From assembly GCF_005080685.1 (NCBI RefSeq), contig NZ_CP039372.1, positions 1 through 64,000 of the forward strand: 64,000 nucleotides of DNA. The letters run 5' to 3'. Numbering within the stretch: the first letter of the stretch is position 1; each line of letters starts with the position of its first letter. This document shows positions 51,307 through 61,007 of this stretch, one piece after another. The notes below the pieces were generated by a model. That model did no database searches. It was not told where the DNA came from and worked only from the letters and a program-made list of their open reading frames with translations. A program made the translations under genes and the position numbers. The DNA is from Pseudomonas putida. GTDB lineage: Bacteria; Pseudomonadota; Gammaproteobacteria; Pseudomonadales; Pseudomonadaceae.

Positions 51307-53562
51307 TTAGGTTAGGTTCATTCTACCATGACCCATTGACAGGTCAATCCTCAATTGATAAGGGGCCCGAAGGCCCCCGATTTGATCATCCCTTGATCCC
51401 ATCTCCTCCCTTGGTGCGTCTGTTGTCGCCCCAGCTCCCCCTCTGGGCGCCAAGTGCTCGAGGCGGCTACCGAAGATGTTCATCGCGTTGCGCATCCGCT
51501 CATTGTCCTCACGGCCCACCGATGCAGCGGCGTGACCACCGACCCAGTTAATGACCTGGTCGGGAACGATCAGGATCAGGTTGAAGCAGCTGTGGACCAA
51601 GGTCAAACACATGCTGCAGTAGATCGCCAAGTAGAAGATGATCGAGAACAATCCCGTCACAGAGTCGAACTGAGCATTGGCCAGGGCAATCCCGAAGCAC
51701 TGGTTGAGCAACGTGCCTCCTGCGATCAGCGCGGCCCCGCCCAAGAAGAACCCGACGACCATCAGTGCAGGGCGGATCATCACGTTCAGCAGGAAAATAT
51801 AGCCATGGGAGGTTTTGTGGCCCATGCCCTCCCCTTCGCTACCCAGATGCGTAAAGGCCCACAGTGGCGCCGCAATGATTGCTTCGCCAACCACTACCAG
51901 CCAGTTGACCGCGGCCCCAAACCAGATGATGAATGGAACCATGGGGAGATATGTCGAGAGCGTACCGCCCAGAATGAACATCGCCAGGACGAGGCCAATG
52001 ATGAATGGTGATACACCTTCAAGCACGCCGCTCAAAGCATCTCCAACCGATGTCACGGCGTTTGCCACCTTGGCGAATACGCCGGCAACACTCCAGCCAT
52101 CCTTGACCTTCTCGATGGCCTTCGCGGTCACATAGGCGCCCATGGCCGTTTCTGCCGCAACCATCGTGTAGTCGCCCAGGTTCTTCATCTTGATCAGGGG
52201 GTTGAGCTGACCCAGCCCTTCGCCGCCGGCATTCACGTCGATCAGGTAGTTCACGATTCGCTGGCCAGGCGCAGCGAACATACTCCCGATGATGTTGCCC
52301 GCATCCGCGCCTACGACGCCTTTGGAGTAGTCGCCGGTAGCACTGGTGCCTGCCGTAGGGGTGTAGGAGGTTGTTTCCTGCTGGGCCTTATAGGCCGCGT
52401 AGGCTTCGTCGTATACGGATACGACTGAGGGATCTCCGCTGGTCGACATACCGAACACAGTTGCTTTTGCGGCCATGGCGTCAGAAAGTTTGGTGTTCGC
52501 TTGAGCGAAAGTCTGATACCAGGCACCCAATACCCACCATCCCGATTTGCTGATGTTTGAGCTGAGTTCCTGAGCAAGTCGCTTGATGTCCCCTTGCTTA
52601 GTACCGGCGACCTTGTTCACCGAGTTTTCATAGGTCTGCGCTGCGATCTGGATGGCGTACTCGCTGTCGGGCAGAGCCGTTTTAGACCCACTGGCTCGTT
52701 GGACAGAGGCATTCACAAACGACTGGGCCGACTGGCTCAGGGACGCCTGCATAGCCTTCAGCGCATCCAGGTGCGCCTGCCTGATATCGGCTACATCGAT
52801 CGTGCCGCTGATAATGTTCGTGGAGGCCGGCTGTGCTGTGAGGTCGCCACTGATGTCCGCTCCACCACAGACAAAGCTGTTGTTTTTGAGGATGAACCCT
52901 TTGTTAGTAGCGGTCTGTTGAATGTAGCCGCCCGGAATGACCAGGCCACCGCTCGCTTGGGCTTGAGCGATGCCGGCATTGATACCGTGCAAGCAAAGGT
53001 TGGCTTCATACACACTGTGCGCCAGAGCGGCAGTTGAGGGCATTACTGGCTGCACGACCATCGATTGGCCATCTTCAAAACTGGAGATCGCAGCATCGAC
53101 GCCGAGGTTGGCCACACCAACCCCCATTACTGACGCCGACCACAGCATCAACAGCTGCGAGAGCGACCAACCGTTGGCAGTAGGGACCAGCGACACGACA
53201 CCCCACACAAGTCGCACAGGTCCCCACGACGAGGACTGCTGACGGTCGAAGATCGATCCATCGTGGGCAGTGCGCGTCAGCTTGCGGAATACGATATAGC
53301 AGGCCCACATCGCACCCACGACAAGCAATGCGCTGTTAAACACCTGGAAGATATTCGCGAGGATGGTGTCGCCACTTCCGCCGGCCGAGGCCAACGGGTT
53401 GTTCACGACCTGGCCATAGATGGAGACAAGCGCTTCACGCGATTTATCGCCGCTGCGCTTGGCCGCTTCCGAGATTTCGCCCAGTGTGGTGCTGTCAGCC
53501 CAAGCCAAGGTGCTGCAGAGCATGGCAGCAATCACGGCAAATGCTTTGTGCTGAATTCTCAT
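51307..53562 (-). CDS. traY: TraY / DotA-like inner-membrane protein
   Basis: 751 residues: signal peptide (~1-22), a first group of membrane helices (~70-165), a long periplasmic region (~170-450), and a second group of helices (~480-690). This is the architecture of DotA of Legionella and TraY of R64, polytopic proteins required for transfer; TraY is also the exclusion target in R64. It is the last gene of the operon and overlaps traX by four bases. Confidence 0.85.
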   Translation of the reverse strand: MRIQHKAFAVIAAMLCSTLAWADSTTLGEISEAAKRSGDKSREALVSIYGQVVNNPLASAGGSGDTILANIFQVFNSALLVVGAMWACYIVFRKLTRTAHDGSIFDRQQSSSWGPVRLVWGVVSLVPTANGWSLSQLLMLWSASVMGVGVANLGVDAAISSFEDGQSMVVQPVMPSTAALAHSVYEANLCLHGINAGIAQAQASGGLVIPGGYIQQTATNKGFILKNNSFVCGGADISGDLTAQPASTNIISGTIDVADIRQAHLDALKAMQASLSQSAQSFVNASVQRASGSKTALPDSEYAIQIAAQTYENSVNKVAGTKQGDIKRLAQELSSNISKSGWWVLGAWYQTFAQANTKLSDAMAAKATVFGMSTSGDPSVVSVYDEAYAAYKAQQETTSYTPTAGTSATGDYSKGVVGADAGNIIGSMFAAPGQRIVNYLIDVNAGGEGLGQLNPLIKMKNLGDYTMVAAETAMGAYVTAKAIEKVKDGWSVAGVFAKVANAVTSVGDALSGVLEGVSPFIIGLVLAMFILGGTLSTYLPMVPFIIWFGAAVNWLVVVGEAIIAAPLWAFTHLGSEGEGMGHKTSHGYIFLLNVMIRPALMVVGFFLGGAALIAGGTLLNQCFGIALANAQFDSVTGLFSIIFYLAIYCSMCLTLVHSCFNLILIVPDQVINWVGGHAAASVGREDNERMRNAMNIFGSRLEHLAPRGGAGATTDAPREEMGSRDDQIGGLRAPYQLRIDLSMGHGRMNLT

Positions 53563-54152
53563 GGCCGGCCTCCTTTCCCGTGGCCGTATTCAGGATCGAG
53601 CAGCTGCCGGAACCAGTTCCGGTTCTCCCGAATGAAGTCCTTCAAGCCACCTTTTTCCTCCTTTGAAAGGCGCTGCGTCTTGAGCTGCCATAGCCGCAGC
53701 TGGGCGCTCAGAGCCATTGCGAAGAGTAGAGGCATTGCCGTGGCGATCGAGAGCAAGCCCTGGACCACCCCTTTCGACGAGTCGAAATGGACTCCAAGCA
53801 AAATGCCGAGCACTGCGAAGAGTCCCAAGACCAAGGCTGCCAGCTGGCAGGCGCGCTTGCGGGACAGAAAGTAGCGATAGAGCTCAGGAATGGACATGGC
53901 TCCAGGCTTGCGATTTTTCATCGCCTCGCTGAATGACAGCTGCTCACTATCTGCCTTTTCACGGCGGTCGCGCAGTGTTTCCTTTGCTTCGGCCGACAAT
54001 TGCCGAATGACCTCTAAATGCTCCTTGGACCTGGAGACTTCGTTTTTGGCCAGTCGATAAGTCTGACGCATGGCCCAGAACGGAATCACTAGGTGGAGCC
54101 CGATGGACAGCCCCCGACGGACCTTGGAAGACTGCAGCTTTTCTTCACTCAT
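53559..54152 (-). CDS. traX: TraX-like membrane protein
   Basis: 197 residues with two membrane helices near residues 93-112 and 127-150 flanked by charged segments. Size, membrane pattern and position between traW and traY match TraX of I-type plasmids. Its function in transfer is unclear. Overlaps its neighbours by 1-4 bases. Confidence 0.7.
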   Translation of the reverse strand: MSEEKLQSSKVRRGLSIGLHLVIPFWAMRQTYRLAKNEVSRSKEHLEVIRQLSAEAKETLRDRREKADSEQLSFSEAMKNRKPGAMSIPELYRYFLSRKRACQLAALVLGLFAVLGILLGVHFDSSKGVVQGLLSIATAMPLLFAMALSAQLRLWQLKTQRLSKEEKGGLKDFIRENRNWFRQLLDPEYGHGKGGRP

Positions 54153-55396
54153 CAGTTGGCCCCCCCCATACGACCGTTAACAGCCCGGTATTTTTCACCC
54201 AAGACAGGCTCGAATTCCTGCCGTGCAGAGCTGGCCAGGTTCAGACCGTTGATGATGTTCCCGCGGGTCACATCGTTGCGCAGTTCGAGTAGCAACCAGT
54301 TGGTCTGCGTTTGGACGCGGATCTGCTCACGCACCAGGTTATCGCCTGTCATGTTCTGCAGATCAGCTTGGTACTCTGTGTTTGCGTAGCGACGCCCCAC
54401 CTCGAAATACTCGAATTCGCGGGCCGACATGGTTCCCGTGCGCTTAGCTTCTGCCGAGGCAATCTTTTGGTAGTAAGACTCAGCCGATTTTGAGGACCGT
54501 GCTTCTTTAAGCAGATCTTTAGTTGAGTCCAGTGGTTGGCTTGCGGCGATCATTTGATCTTGAGGATCCGTCGCAGCGGAGATGATCGAGTTGTACTGGT
54601 TCATCAGGCCGATGTACTGGACACCAGCGTCAGATTCGGCCTGCCCCTTCTTGAGCTGGGGAGCCACTGAACGCCGCGCGGAGTTCTGCGTGTACATCCT
54701 GGCTGCGTCGGTTTGCGCCTGAGTAAAGGTGAGGTCCTGGTCCTTGCCATCCTTGCCGGCGCCGATAGTCAACGAGTCGAGGCGTTTGTCGGCCCCGGGC
54801 ATGGTAGTCGAAACGGCTGGGCAAGCTGTTGCTCCACCATATGCAGCGTAATCATCGGTATCGCAGTAGTCAGCATGAATGCTTGCCGAGCGCATGGCAT
54901 CGATCGAGGGCGGCTGGGCTGGAGCAGTAAGAGCCTGGTTGATTTTGGTGCTGGCAGCTTTCCCCCCTCCACCTGTGCGGATAGAGGCTTTTACTGCGGC
55001 AACCCCCGCCCTGACTTCATTGAAACCGCCCGAACCGGATTCGCTGCAGATCGAGTTGGGCACGTAGTAGTTCTGGCGGGCATTCTCGTAGCGACGGCTA
55101 CGCTCCTGATTCGCGTCAAACTCCCGTTGAACCCGAGCAGCAGTTTCAATGGTATTGGCAACCTTGCTTGCGCCTTGGGTAGTCGCGGTACCCACCTGGT
55201 AAAGCAGCTGGCTAACCGACAGGTTCATGGCGCTCACTGAGGCTGTTGTAGCGGCGATCGCCCCGGTCAACGTGACAGTTGAGGTTCCGATCGCGCCTAC
55301 AACGCAGCCGTCGCAAAGTGCGTAAGCGGGAGTTGAAGCTGCGGAGCCGATCAGGAGAGCTACGGCCAGAGGAGTAATGCGGAATATGGTCTTCAT
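54152..55396 (-). CDS. traW: TraW-like exported conjugation protein
   Basis: 414 residues, signal peptide with AYA-LC cleavage (~residue 26), then a mostly helical periplasmic protein with several cysteines (CDGC, CSESG, CDTDD, CPAV). It sits between traU/DotO and traX, the place of traW in R64. It probably needs disulfides, which TrbB could provide. Overlaps both neighbours. Confidence 0.72.
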   Translation of the reverse strand: MKTIFRITPLAVALLIGSAASTPAYALCDGCVVGAIGTSTVTLTGAIAATTASVSAMNLSVSQLLYQVGTATTQGASKVANTIETAARVQREFDANQERSRRYENARQNYYVPNSICSESGSGGFNEVRAGVAAVKASIRTGGGGKAASTKINQALTAPAQPPSIDAMRSASIHADYCDTDDYAAYGGATACPAVSTTMPGADKRLDSLTIGAGKDGKDQDLTFTQAQTDAARMYTQNSARRSVAPQLKKGQAESDAGVQYIGLMNQYNSIISAATDPQDQMIAASQPLDSTKDLLKEARSSKSAESYYQKIASAEAKRTGTMSAREFEYFEVGRRYANTEYQADLQNMTGDNLVREQIRVQTQTNWLLLELRNDVTRGNIINGLNLASSARQEFEPVLGEKYRAVNGRMGGAN

Positions 55397-58300
55397 GCGT
55401 GTTCTCCCCGGTGGCTTTGTTCGGCGTAGTACTCGGTTACCAGATCCTCTGCCAATTTCTTCACGACGCTCACCTTGGCGTTGGAGGTAGACGCGTACTC
55501 GAGTGCCTCAATGTGAGTCTTGGCAGAACCCATAGGGAACCGCTTGGCGAGGACCTGGCGAGCAGCCATAGGACCGATCCGGTTGTACAACTCTTTTCGT
55601 AGCGCCATATCCTGCTGGGTGGTAGACATTGCCCAGAGTTCAAGCGGACCAGTTGTATTGGTCAAAATTTGGGTGATCGTGCCTTGGTTCGTCTTGAATA
55701 GGGCCAGCATATTTGCGCCATTGCGCCCAGGACCTATGCACTGCAGGTGCAGCTGCTGGATCGTTTCGTGAGAAACCTTGAAGGTTTCGCGCAGCACGTT
55801 TTCGTCATCCACATTTCCGCCGCGCAACACATAGACCGATGTGGCCGCGTTGAGCAGGGCCTGGGGAAAGTCTCGCAGATACTGTGAAATCACCATGATT
55901 CGGATACCCCACTTCCGGCCTTCACGACCGTCCTTCTTCAGCGTTTCCACTGGGGTATCCATGCCTTCGGTGTTGTGCCATTCGTCATAGGCTATGGTCT
56001 TCTGCTGCGAAGCCACATCTTCGGCACGCTTCAGGTGGTAGTCGAGGTACAGCGGCGGAGATACAAGGCGGATGTCTTCCTCGCGCAGGAAATAGTTCTT
56101 AGCCCCTAGGTGGCGGGCAAACATGTACATGCAGGAGGTTCTGATCGAGCCCTCTGGTGTTTTCGATCCAATTACGTCGTTGAGGTCCACCGAAATGACT
56201 CGTGTCGTCGAGTCAACTTCAAATCGTGTACGGCCGGAAAAGACCGCGTACGTCGTCGATGCTAAGGTGAAGCAACGCCCCATGTACTTCAGGAGTGACT
56301 CGCCGCCGCTGGCCATCTTGATATCTCCGAATGTCTGACGCACGCCTTCGTTGTTCAGCATCGCAGTGAAGTCGGGCAGTACAGGGGCCGCTTGGCGGTG
56401 AGCGTAGGTTGCTTCACGCACATAACCGGCAGCGAACAGCATGTCAGTCACTTCGTACCAGGTTGCAGCACTCCACCATTTCTCATCATGCTCAGCGCTG
56501 ATCCCCGACTCGGCTAGCACCTTGTCCACCGCAGGCACTACATCAGGTTCATACAGATTGGCGCCTCGACCCGCTTTGTCGTCATACACAAGGGTCATCA
56601 GCATTTCGTTGACCGCGGCACAGTCGGAAGGCGTGCGGGCTTTAGCCCCGCCTTGACCATCACTGGCGACGCTGGCACAGAGCAAATTCAAGAAGTCGAC
56701 GCAATATTCGCGTTCTCGGCGAGTGGGTTGACGCGCCCCAAGCTGAGGATCAAAAGGATTCGATGCGAAGTCGCGATTGTTCTGCAGCCTGATGTACGCC
56801 GCTTCGGACTTCCGATGATCTGGAAGCGAATCCTGGATCATTTGAATCAGACCTGAGGAGGATGGGCCAACATCCGCAATCGTTAGCAGAGGGAGCTGGG
56901 TCGCACCTGGACGATGCAACGTTGCGTTGTGCATGCAGTTCGCAGCGACCGACTTACCCGAGCCTGGGATGCCTGAGACAAGTTCGATCCAGGTGTCTTG
57001 GATCGAGCTGCCTAGCCCAATCGGATAAATCTTTCCATCCGGAGTCCGAGTGATCCACGAACCGTTATCTGGCCACGGGGTCGCAGGCCGCTGCAAAGGC
57101 AACATTTTCATGGCCTCTTTCAACGGTGGCAGAAGACGGTTAGCGGTGTTTTTTGTCGTGAAGCCTGGGATCGAGGATGCGAGAGCGGCCATGGGGTCGC
57201 CATGTGTTTTCTGTACTTGGCAGGTGCCCCAAGACTGGATTGCCTTCTCCAGGCGGGAAAGCCTGGTTTCGAGATCTGTCTTGGTATTGCTCCAGCAAGA
57301 GGCCATGACCTTCATCGACATGACGGCCTGATCTTTCGAAATTGCCTCTAAGTCTTTGAAAGAATCGCGGATCGCCCTGTTGTCTGGCAACACGCCGACA
57401 AAACCGACCATCAATTTGCGCGCACGCATCATTGAAAGCCCGCCCGGCGAGATATCGAAACGAATGCGCCACGGATCCTTTTTACCAACGGCGTCAAAAA
57501 GTTTTGAGAAGTGAACGACGTCTTGCGGGCCAAGCTCCATCGCAAGCGATCCATGCCACAGGCTGTCAGTCTTGACGTAGTTACCAACTGGCTCAACGTC
57601 GTTGCTGCAGACTTGATAGCAGAGGCGCGGGGGTACGAGTTCCGAATAGTCTTTGGCGTCGGTCGAGCCGCGAAGCATGAAACGGTCGCCGACGATTTGG
57701 GGCCGGAACTTCTGTGAAGTGCCTTCCCGATTCAACATGATCCTGATGCGCTTGATCGCCTCGTGGGCGCTCAATGGCTTCATCATGATCCCTTTCTTGC
57801 CCTCAACCCCACACGAGATGAAGTCGTCCATGAGCCGATCAATCATCGTGTCATGACGGTACTTGAGAGCAGCCAGGGCAAATGCGGGATTTTGCCCATA
57901 GGTGAGCCGCGGAAGCTTGTGCTTCGAGGCACTTTTAGCCAGTTCGCCGAGTTCGCGATCCTGTTCTTCCTTGCTCAAGGACGTGAGGTGCGTGTAGACG
58001 ACCAGCAGGTTTTGCTCCCAGGCGCAATGCGGAGCGTTTCGCTTCACTCGATCAAGAATGATGTCCTCGCTTTTGAGGCCGATTCGTCGGGCGGTATTCA
58101 ACAAGGGTTCGGCGAGGCGCATAAGCTCATCGGTAGCACGCTCAGGATCACGCTCGAAGCTGAACGTCAGGCTATGGCCCTTTTCACGCATATATCCGGT
58201 CATGCGGATGCGCAGGGACTCCAGCATCTCTGAAAACTCAGCTTCAGAAAGCATCTGGTACGTGCCCTGCAGATCGAATACTGTCAGCAGCGAGTAGTCA

Positions 58301-58476
58301 CTGTTGACCAAGGTGTAGGGATCCTTCAGATCCGGGGATTTCTCGATATCAGCATCGGTCAGCCCCACAGCAGTGGCCAGTTCGCAGTAACTGGTCATGT
58401 CCTTGTGAATGAAGTGTTTTGCGAGGTACTCCAAGGTACCTTCCAGTGCGTCTACGCACTTATCGAGAAGTCCCAT
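55393..58476 (-). CDS. traU: TraU / DotO (IcmB) ATPase
   Basis: 1,027 residues, the VirB4-class ATPase of type IVB systems, which energises channel assembly and substrate movement. Walker A is SGIPGSGKSVAANC (~residue 510) and Walker B-like IAYDEWHNT (~830). Length and motifs agree with DotO/IcmB and R64 TraU. It overlaps traW by four bases and follows the DotN-like gene by nine. Confidence 0.9.
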   Translation of the reverse strand: MGLLDKCVDALEGTLEYLAKHFIHKDMTSYCELATAVGLTDADIEKSPDLKDPYTLVNSDYSLLTVFDLQGTYQMLSEAEFSEMLESLRIRMTGYMREKGHSLTFSFERDPERATDELMRLAEPLLNTARRIGLKSEDIILDRVKRNAPHCAWEQNLLVVYTHLTSLSKEEQDRELGELAKSASKHKLPRLTYGQNPAFALAALKYRHDTMIDRLMDDFISCGVEGKKGIMMKPLSAHEAIKRIRIMLNREGTSQKFRPQIVGDRFMLRGSTDAKDYSELVPPRLCYQVCSNDVEPVGNYVKTDSLWHGSLAMELGPQDVVHFSKLFDAVGKKDPWRIRFDISPGGLSMMRARKLMVGFVGVLPDNRAIRDSFKDLEAISKDQAVMSMKVMASCWSNTKTDLETRLSRLEKAIQSWGTCQVQKTHGDPMAALASSIPGFTTKNTANRLLPPLKEAMKMLPLQRPATPWPDNGSWITRTPDGKIYPIGLGSSIQDTWIELVSGIPGSGKSVAANCMHNATLHRPGATQLPLLTIADVGPSSSGLIQMIQDSLPDHRKSEAAYIRLQNNRDFASNPFDPQLGARQPTRREREYCVDFLNLLCASVASDGQGGAKARTPSDCAAVNEMLMTLVYDDKAGRGANLYEPDVVPAVDKVLAESGISAEHDEKWWSAATWYEVTDMLFAAGYVREATYAHRQAAPVLPDFTAMLNNEGVRQTFGDIKMASGGESLLKYMGRCFTLASTTYAVFSGRTRFEVDSTTRVISVDLNDVIGSKTPEGSIRTSCMYMFARHLGAKNYFLREEDIRLVSPPLYLDYHLKRAEDVASQQKTIAYDEWHNTEGMDTPVETLKKDGREGRKWGIRIMVISQYLRDFPQALLNAATSVYVLRGGNVDDENVLRETFKVSHETIQQLHLQCIGPGRNGANMLALFKTNQGTITQILTNTTGPLELWAMSTTQQDMALRKELYNRIGPMAARQVLAKRFPMGSAKTHIEALEYASTSNAKVSVVKKLAEDLVTEYYAEQSHRGEHA

Positions 58477-58485
58477 GCTGCCTCC

Positions 58486-59205
58486 TTAGCTCGGCGCGTT
58501 CATCACATCGTGATGTACTTGGGCCCACGTAGAAGTGGGAGCTGCGCCATACGCATCCTGTGCCCAACCCTTAACGACCTGGCTGAACTGAGCGGGATTG
58601 AAAATGACGCTCAACCCTTGGAAAACGAGGGAGTTAACATCGGCGTCAACCTTGCCGAGGCGAGTCATCGCCTCAGCGAAAATTTTGGGCGAGTGAGTGC
58701 CCCAGGCCTTTTCGGTGTATTCCCGATGGGAAGCCATCCAGTTGAGGATTTTCTTCGCGTCCGCCTTCGTTTGTTCGTCCCCGGTTTCCAAGGCGATCAT
58801 GGTGGCTCGCTGCAGATGATTCGCATCCTGGGGAGACAAGCCCGGGAGGTAGGCGATGAAGGCTTGGCCGTCGTCGATTTCACCCAGGTGCTGCCACCCA
58901 TGACACAGCGGATCTACAAGCCGGAGATTTTCCGGCCGCAGATCCTGATGGTTATGGTTAATGTTGTGAACATGACCGGCACGAGCGCGTACACCGCAGA
59001 AATAGCACTGCCCCTGCGCCTGACGGGTAATGGTCGCCCGCATTTCGGCCGTCAGTTGCTCCGGGTTGGGCTCGATCGCATTTGGAGTGGCATCCCCCCA
59101 AACCCGCGCTTTCGTGGCCATGGCCATCAGCGGAAGAACGGGTTTCTCGAAGTTTTGGCCAAGCCCCGATACCGGTACTGTCTGATCCTGTTTCACGTCG
59201 CTCAT
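58486..59205 (-). CDS. traT: TraT / DotN (IcmJ)-like zinc protein
   Basis: 239 residues with an HNH-like zinc module (CYFCGVRARAGHVHNINHNH...LCHGWQHLG). DotN/IcmJ has such a fold but works as a structural part of the coupling complex, and no nuclease activity is needed. Its position between traR and traU is the place of traT (IcmJ homologue) in R64. An active HNH nuclease is the alternative reading. Confidence 0.72.
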   Translation of the reverse strand: MSDVKQDQTVPVSGLGQNFEKPVLPLMAMATKARVWGDATPNAIEPNPEQLTAEMRATITRQAQGQCYFCGVRARAGHVHNINHNHQDLRPENLRLVDPLCHGWQHLGEIDDGQAFIAYLPGLSPQDANHLQRATMIALETGDEQTKADAKKILNWMASHREYTEKAWGTHSPKIFAEAMTRLGKVDADVNSLVFQGLSVIFNPAQFSQVVKGWAQDAYGAAPTSTWAQVHHDVMNAPS

Positions 59206-59250
59206 GCAGTCTCCAAGGCAGCCATGTTTCAGGCTGCCAAGTGGTCTTGA

Positions 59251-59697
59251 TCAGTTAGGAACTTTGCCGAACTCGCTACCGCTGATACCCACTGTCTCGC
59301 CGGCAGTGGTCATCATGAAACCAGTGCCGCCCAGCGCTGCCCCGGCGAGCATCGGGCCCCAGATCTGCTTGCCAGTAATTCGCGAGTTCTCGTCGTTGGT
59401 TTTCTTCCACATGTTCATGCCACCGAAAGCAGCGCCGGCGAACCCAAGCGCCAGGAAAATTGGACCAAGGCTCTCTTTGATGGAGTCGCCCTGTTCACTG
59501 CCCTTCTCAGCCATACCGGCGAGACCGTCGGCATAAGCGGTTTTGGTGACCAGCAACGTTGACATGGTGAGGCCGGCAGTCATGAGCATGAGGCCGCGCT
59601 GCATGGGGTTGGCTTTGTATTCCTCAGCTTTGGTCAACAGGCGGATATGGCCACGACGCACAGCATCAACTGCAAACTCGATAGGGTTAAATTTCAT
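59251..59697 (-). CDS. traR: TraR (IcmD-like) small membrane protein
   Basis: 148 residues with about three hydrophobic segments (~34-55, ~75-98, ~115-135) and a basic N-terminus. IcmD/TraR-type proteins are small membrane components of the channel. Position between traQ and traT agrees. Confidence 0.72.
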   Translation of the reverse strand: MKFNPIEFAVDAVRRGHIRLLTKAEEYKANPMQRGLMLMTAGLTMSTLLVTKTAYADGLAGMAEKGSEQGDSIKESLGPIFLALGFAGAAFGGMNMWKKTNDENSRITGKQIWGPMLAGAALGGTGFMMTTAGETVGISGSEFGKVPN

Positions 59698-59716
59698 GAT
59701 GACGCTCCTTGTTTTG

Positions 59717-60250
59717 TTACCAGTAGAGTTGGAAGGTGGCCTGGAAGGCCTCGATCACCTTGTCGACATGTGTCAACGCAGCGCCGAAAATCATGTGGGT
59801 TAGGCCGCGCCAAATGGCGTCGTCGCCCCCCTGTGAGCTTTCTCCCTCTAGTGCTGCTTTCTTCATCAGCAGCAGCCCTTTGAAGAAGAAGCAACCGCCT
59901 GCAAATGAAGCAAGGGTCAGCACCGCGTTTACAGCATCCTTAAACCTGCCAAAGCTATCGGCTCCGCTGTAGGAAATGGCCCCGTAGGTGGTAGAGCCGC
60001 TACCAAAGCTCGTCCAAGTTGTGCTGATCATCCCGGACATGTTGAACAGAGCAGCGCCAATCACGAGCACTGCGAATGTGCTGCCGAGCGTGATTGGACG
60101 GTGGCCAGGTTCAATGGTGGCAAGCTGCATCCGACGCAGCACGGTCCCGGCGTAAACCATCCCGGCGAGAGCGCTCAAGGACCAGAGCAACCCCCACAGA
60201 ACGGCGACCAATGAGTTGGCCGCCGAGATGATCATGCTTGCCAGATCCAT
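59717..60250 (-). CDS. traQ: TraQ-like membrane protein
   Basis: 177 residues, close to the 176 of R64 TraQ, with several membrane helices (~5-35, ~58-78, ~105-130). Required for I-type transfer; molecular role not clear. It lies between traP and traR. Confidence 0.78.
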   Translation of the reverse strand: MDLASMIISAANSLVAVLWGLLWSLSALAGMVYAGTVLRRMQLATIEPGHRPITLGSTFAVLVIGAALFNMSGMISTTWTSFGSGSTTYGAISYSGADSFGRFKDAVNAVLTLASFAGGCFFFKGLLLMKKAALEGESSQGGDDAIWRGLTHMIFGAALTHVDKVIEAFQATFQLYW

Positions 60251-60260
60251 ATTCGGTTCC

Positions 60261-60986
60261 TTAGCGGATCACGCCACGAGAAGTGGTGACTCGACGTGCC
60301 ACAGGGTCAATCCCCGTGATCTTCACGCCGTCTACGAGATCGCCTACCTGGACTACGAAAGTTTTTTCTCCGTGCTGAATCCAGGCTTGGTCTGAGTAAA
60401 CGGTATTCAGGGTGTAGCCAGCCATTGCCGATGGTTGGCTCACCTGAGCTTGACGGCGTACAGCGGGGGAATGGACAACTTTCTTGCCCGCATCAGCTTT
60501 GTCCGATTCGAGAAGAGCGACCTTTGCTTCTAATTCGCTGATGGTTTTTTGCAGACCGACCACTACACCGCTCAGGCTCCCCACTTGCTCATTGAGGCCT
60601 TTCAGTTGTTCGGCAGATAGAGCGGACTGTTCCGGACTCGCTGCCGGTACCACTGCCTCTTGAGGCTCCGGTTCAGGGGCCGTCAAAACGTTGTTCACAG
60701 CGGCTTGTTGCACTGGAGTGGGCTGCTGTTGCGCGCTGGTTTGATGTTTCGGAAACAGCTTGGGCACCATCACGAAGAGGACTGCCAGCACTACTGCCAG
60801 TACCAAGAAATGCCAGCCCTCAATCCGGTTGACGAAATTGAAGATGCGCTTCTTGCGGTCGCCCTGGATCGCGTTAGCTGGAGATGTTTTCTTTGACGGC
60901 TCTTCGGCTTTCGGCGCCTCAACCGGTTTACCCGACTGAGCGCCAGTTTTGAAAATGTCCAACTCTTCCGCTGCTTGTGTAGTCAT
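60261..60986 (-). CDS. traP: TraP (DotF/IcmG-like) bitopic protein
   Basis: 241 residues: Lys/Glu-rich cytoplasmic N-terminus, one membrane helix (~56-73), Pro/Gln/Ala linker, coiled coil (~110-165, LKGLNEQVGSLSGVVVGLQKTISELEAKV), and a C-terminal OB-like end (VQVGDLVDGVKITGI). DotF of Legionella has this layout and joins the core complex. Confidence 0.8.
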   Translation of the reverse strand: MTTQAAEELDIFKTGAQSGKPVEAPKAEEPSKKTSPANAIQGDRKKRIFNFVNRIEGWHFLVLAVVLAVLFVMVPKLFPKHQTSAQQQPTPVQQAAVNNVLTAPEPEPQEAVVPAASPEQSALSAEQLKGLNEQVGSLSGVVVGLQKTISELEAKVALLESDKADAGKKVVHSPAVRRQAQVSQPSAMAGYTLNTVYSDQAWIQHGEKTFVVQVGDLVDGVKITGIDPVARRVTTSRGVIR

Positions 60987-61007
60987 GTGAAAGTCCTCTG
61001 CCCTAAC

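Noticed and set aside
58486..59205. Homing or restriction HNH nuclease inside the transfer operon
   Set aside because: The zinc module is HNH-like, but the position between traR and traU and the size fit DotN/IcmJ (TraT), a structural coupling protein.
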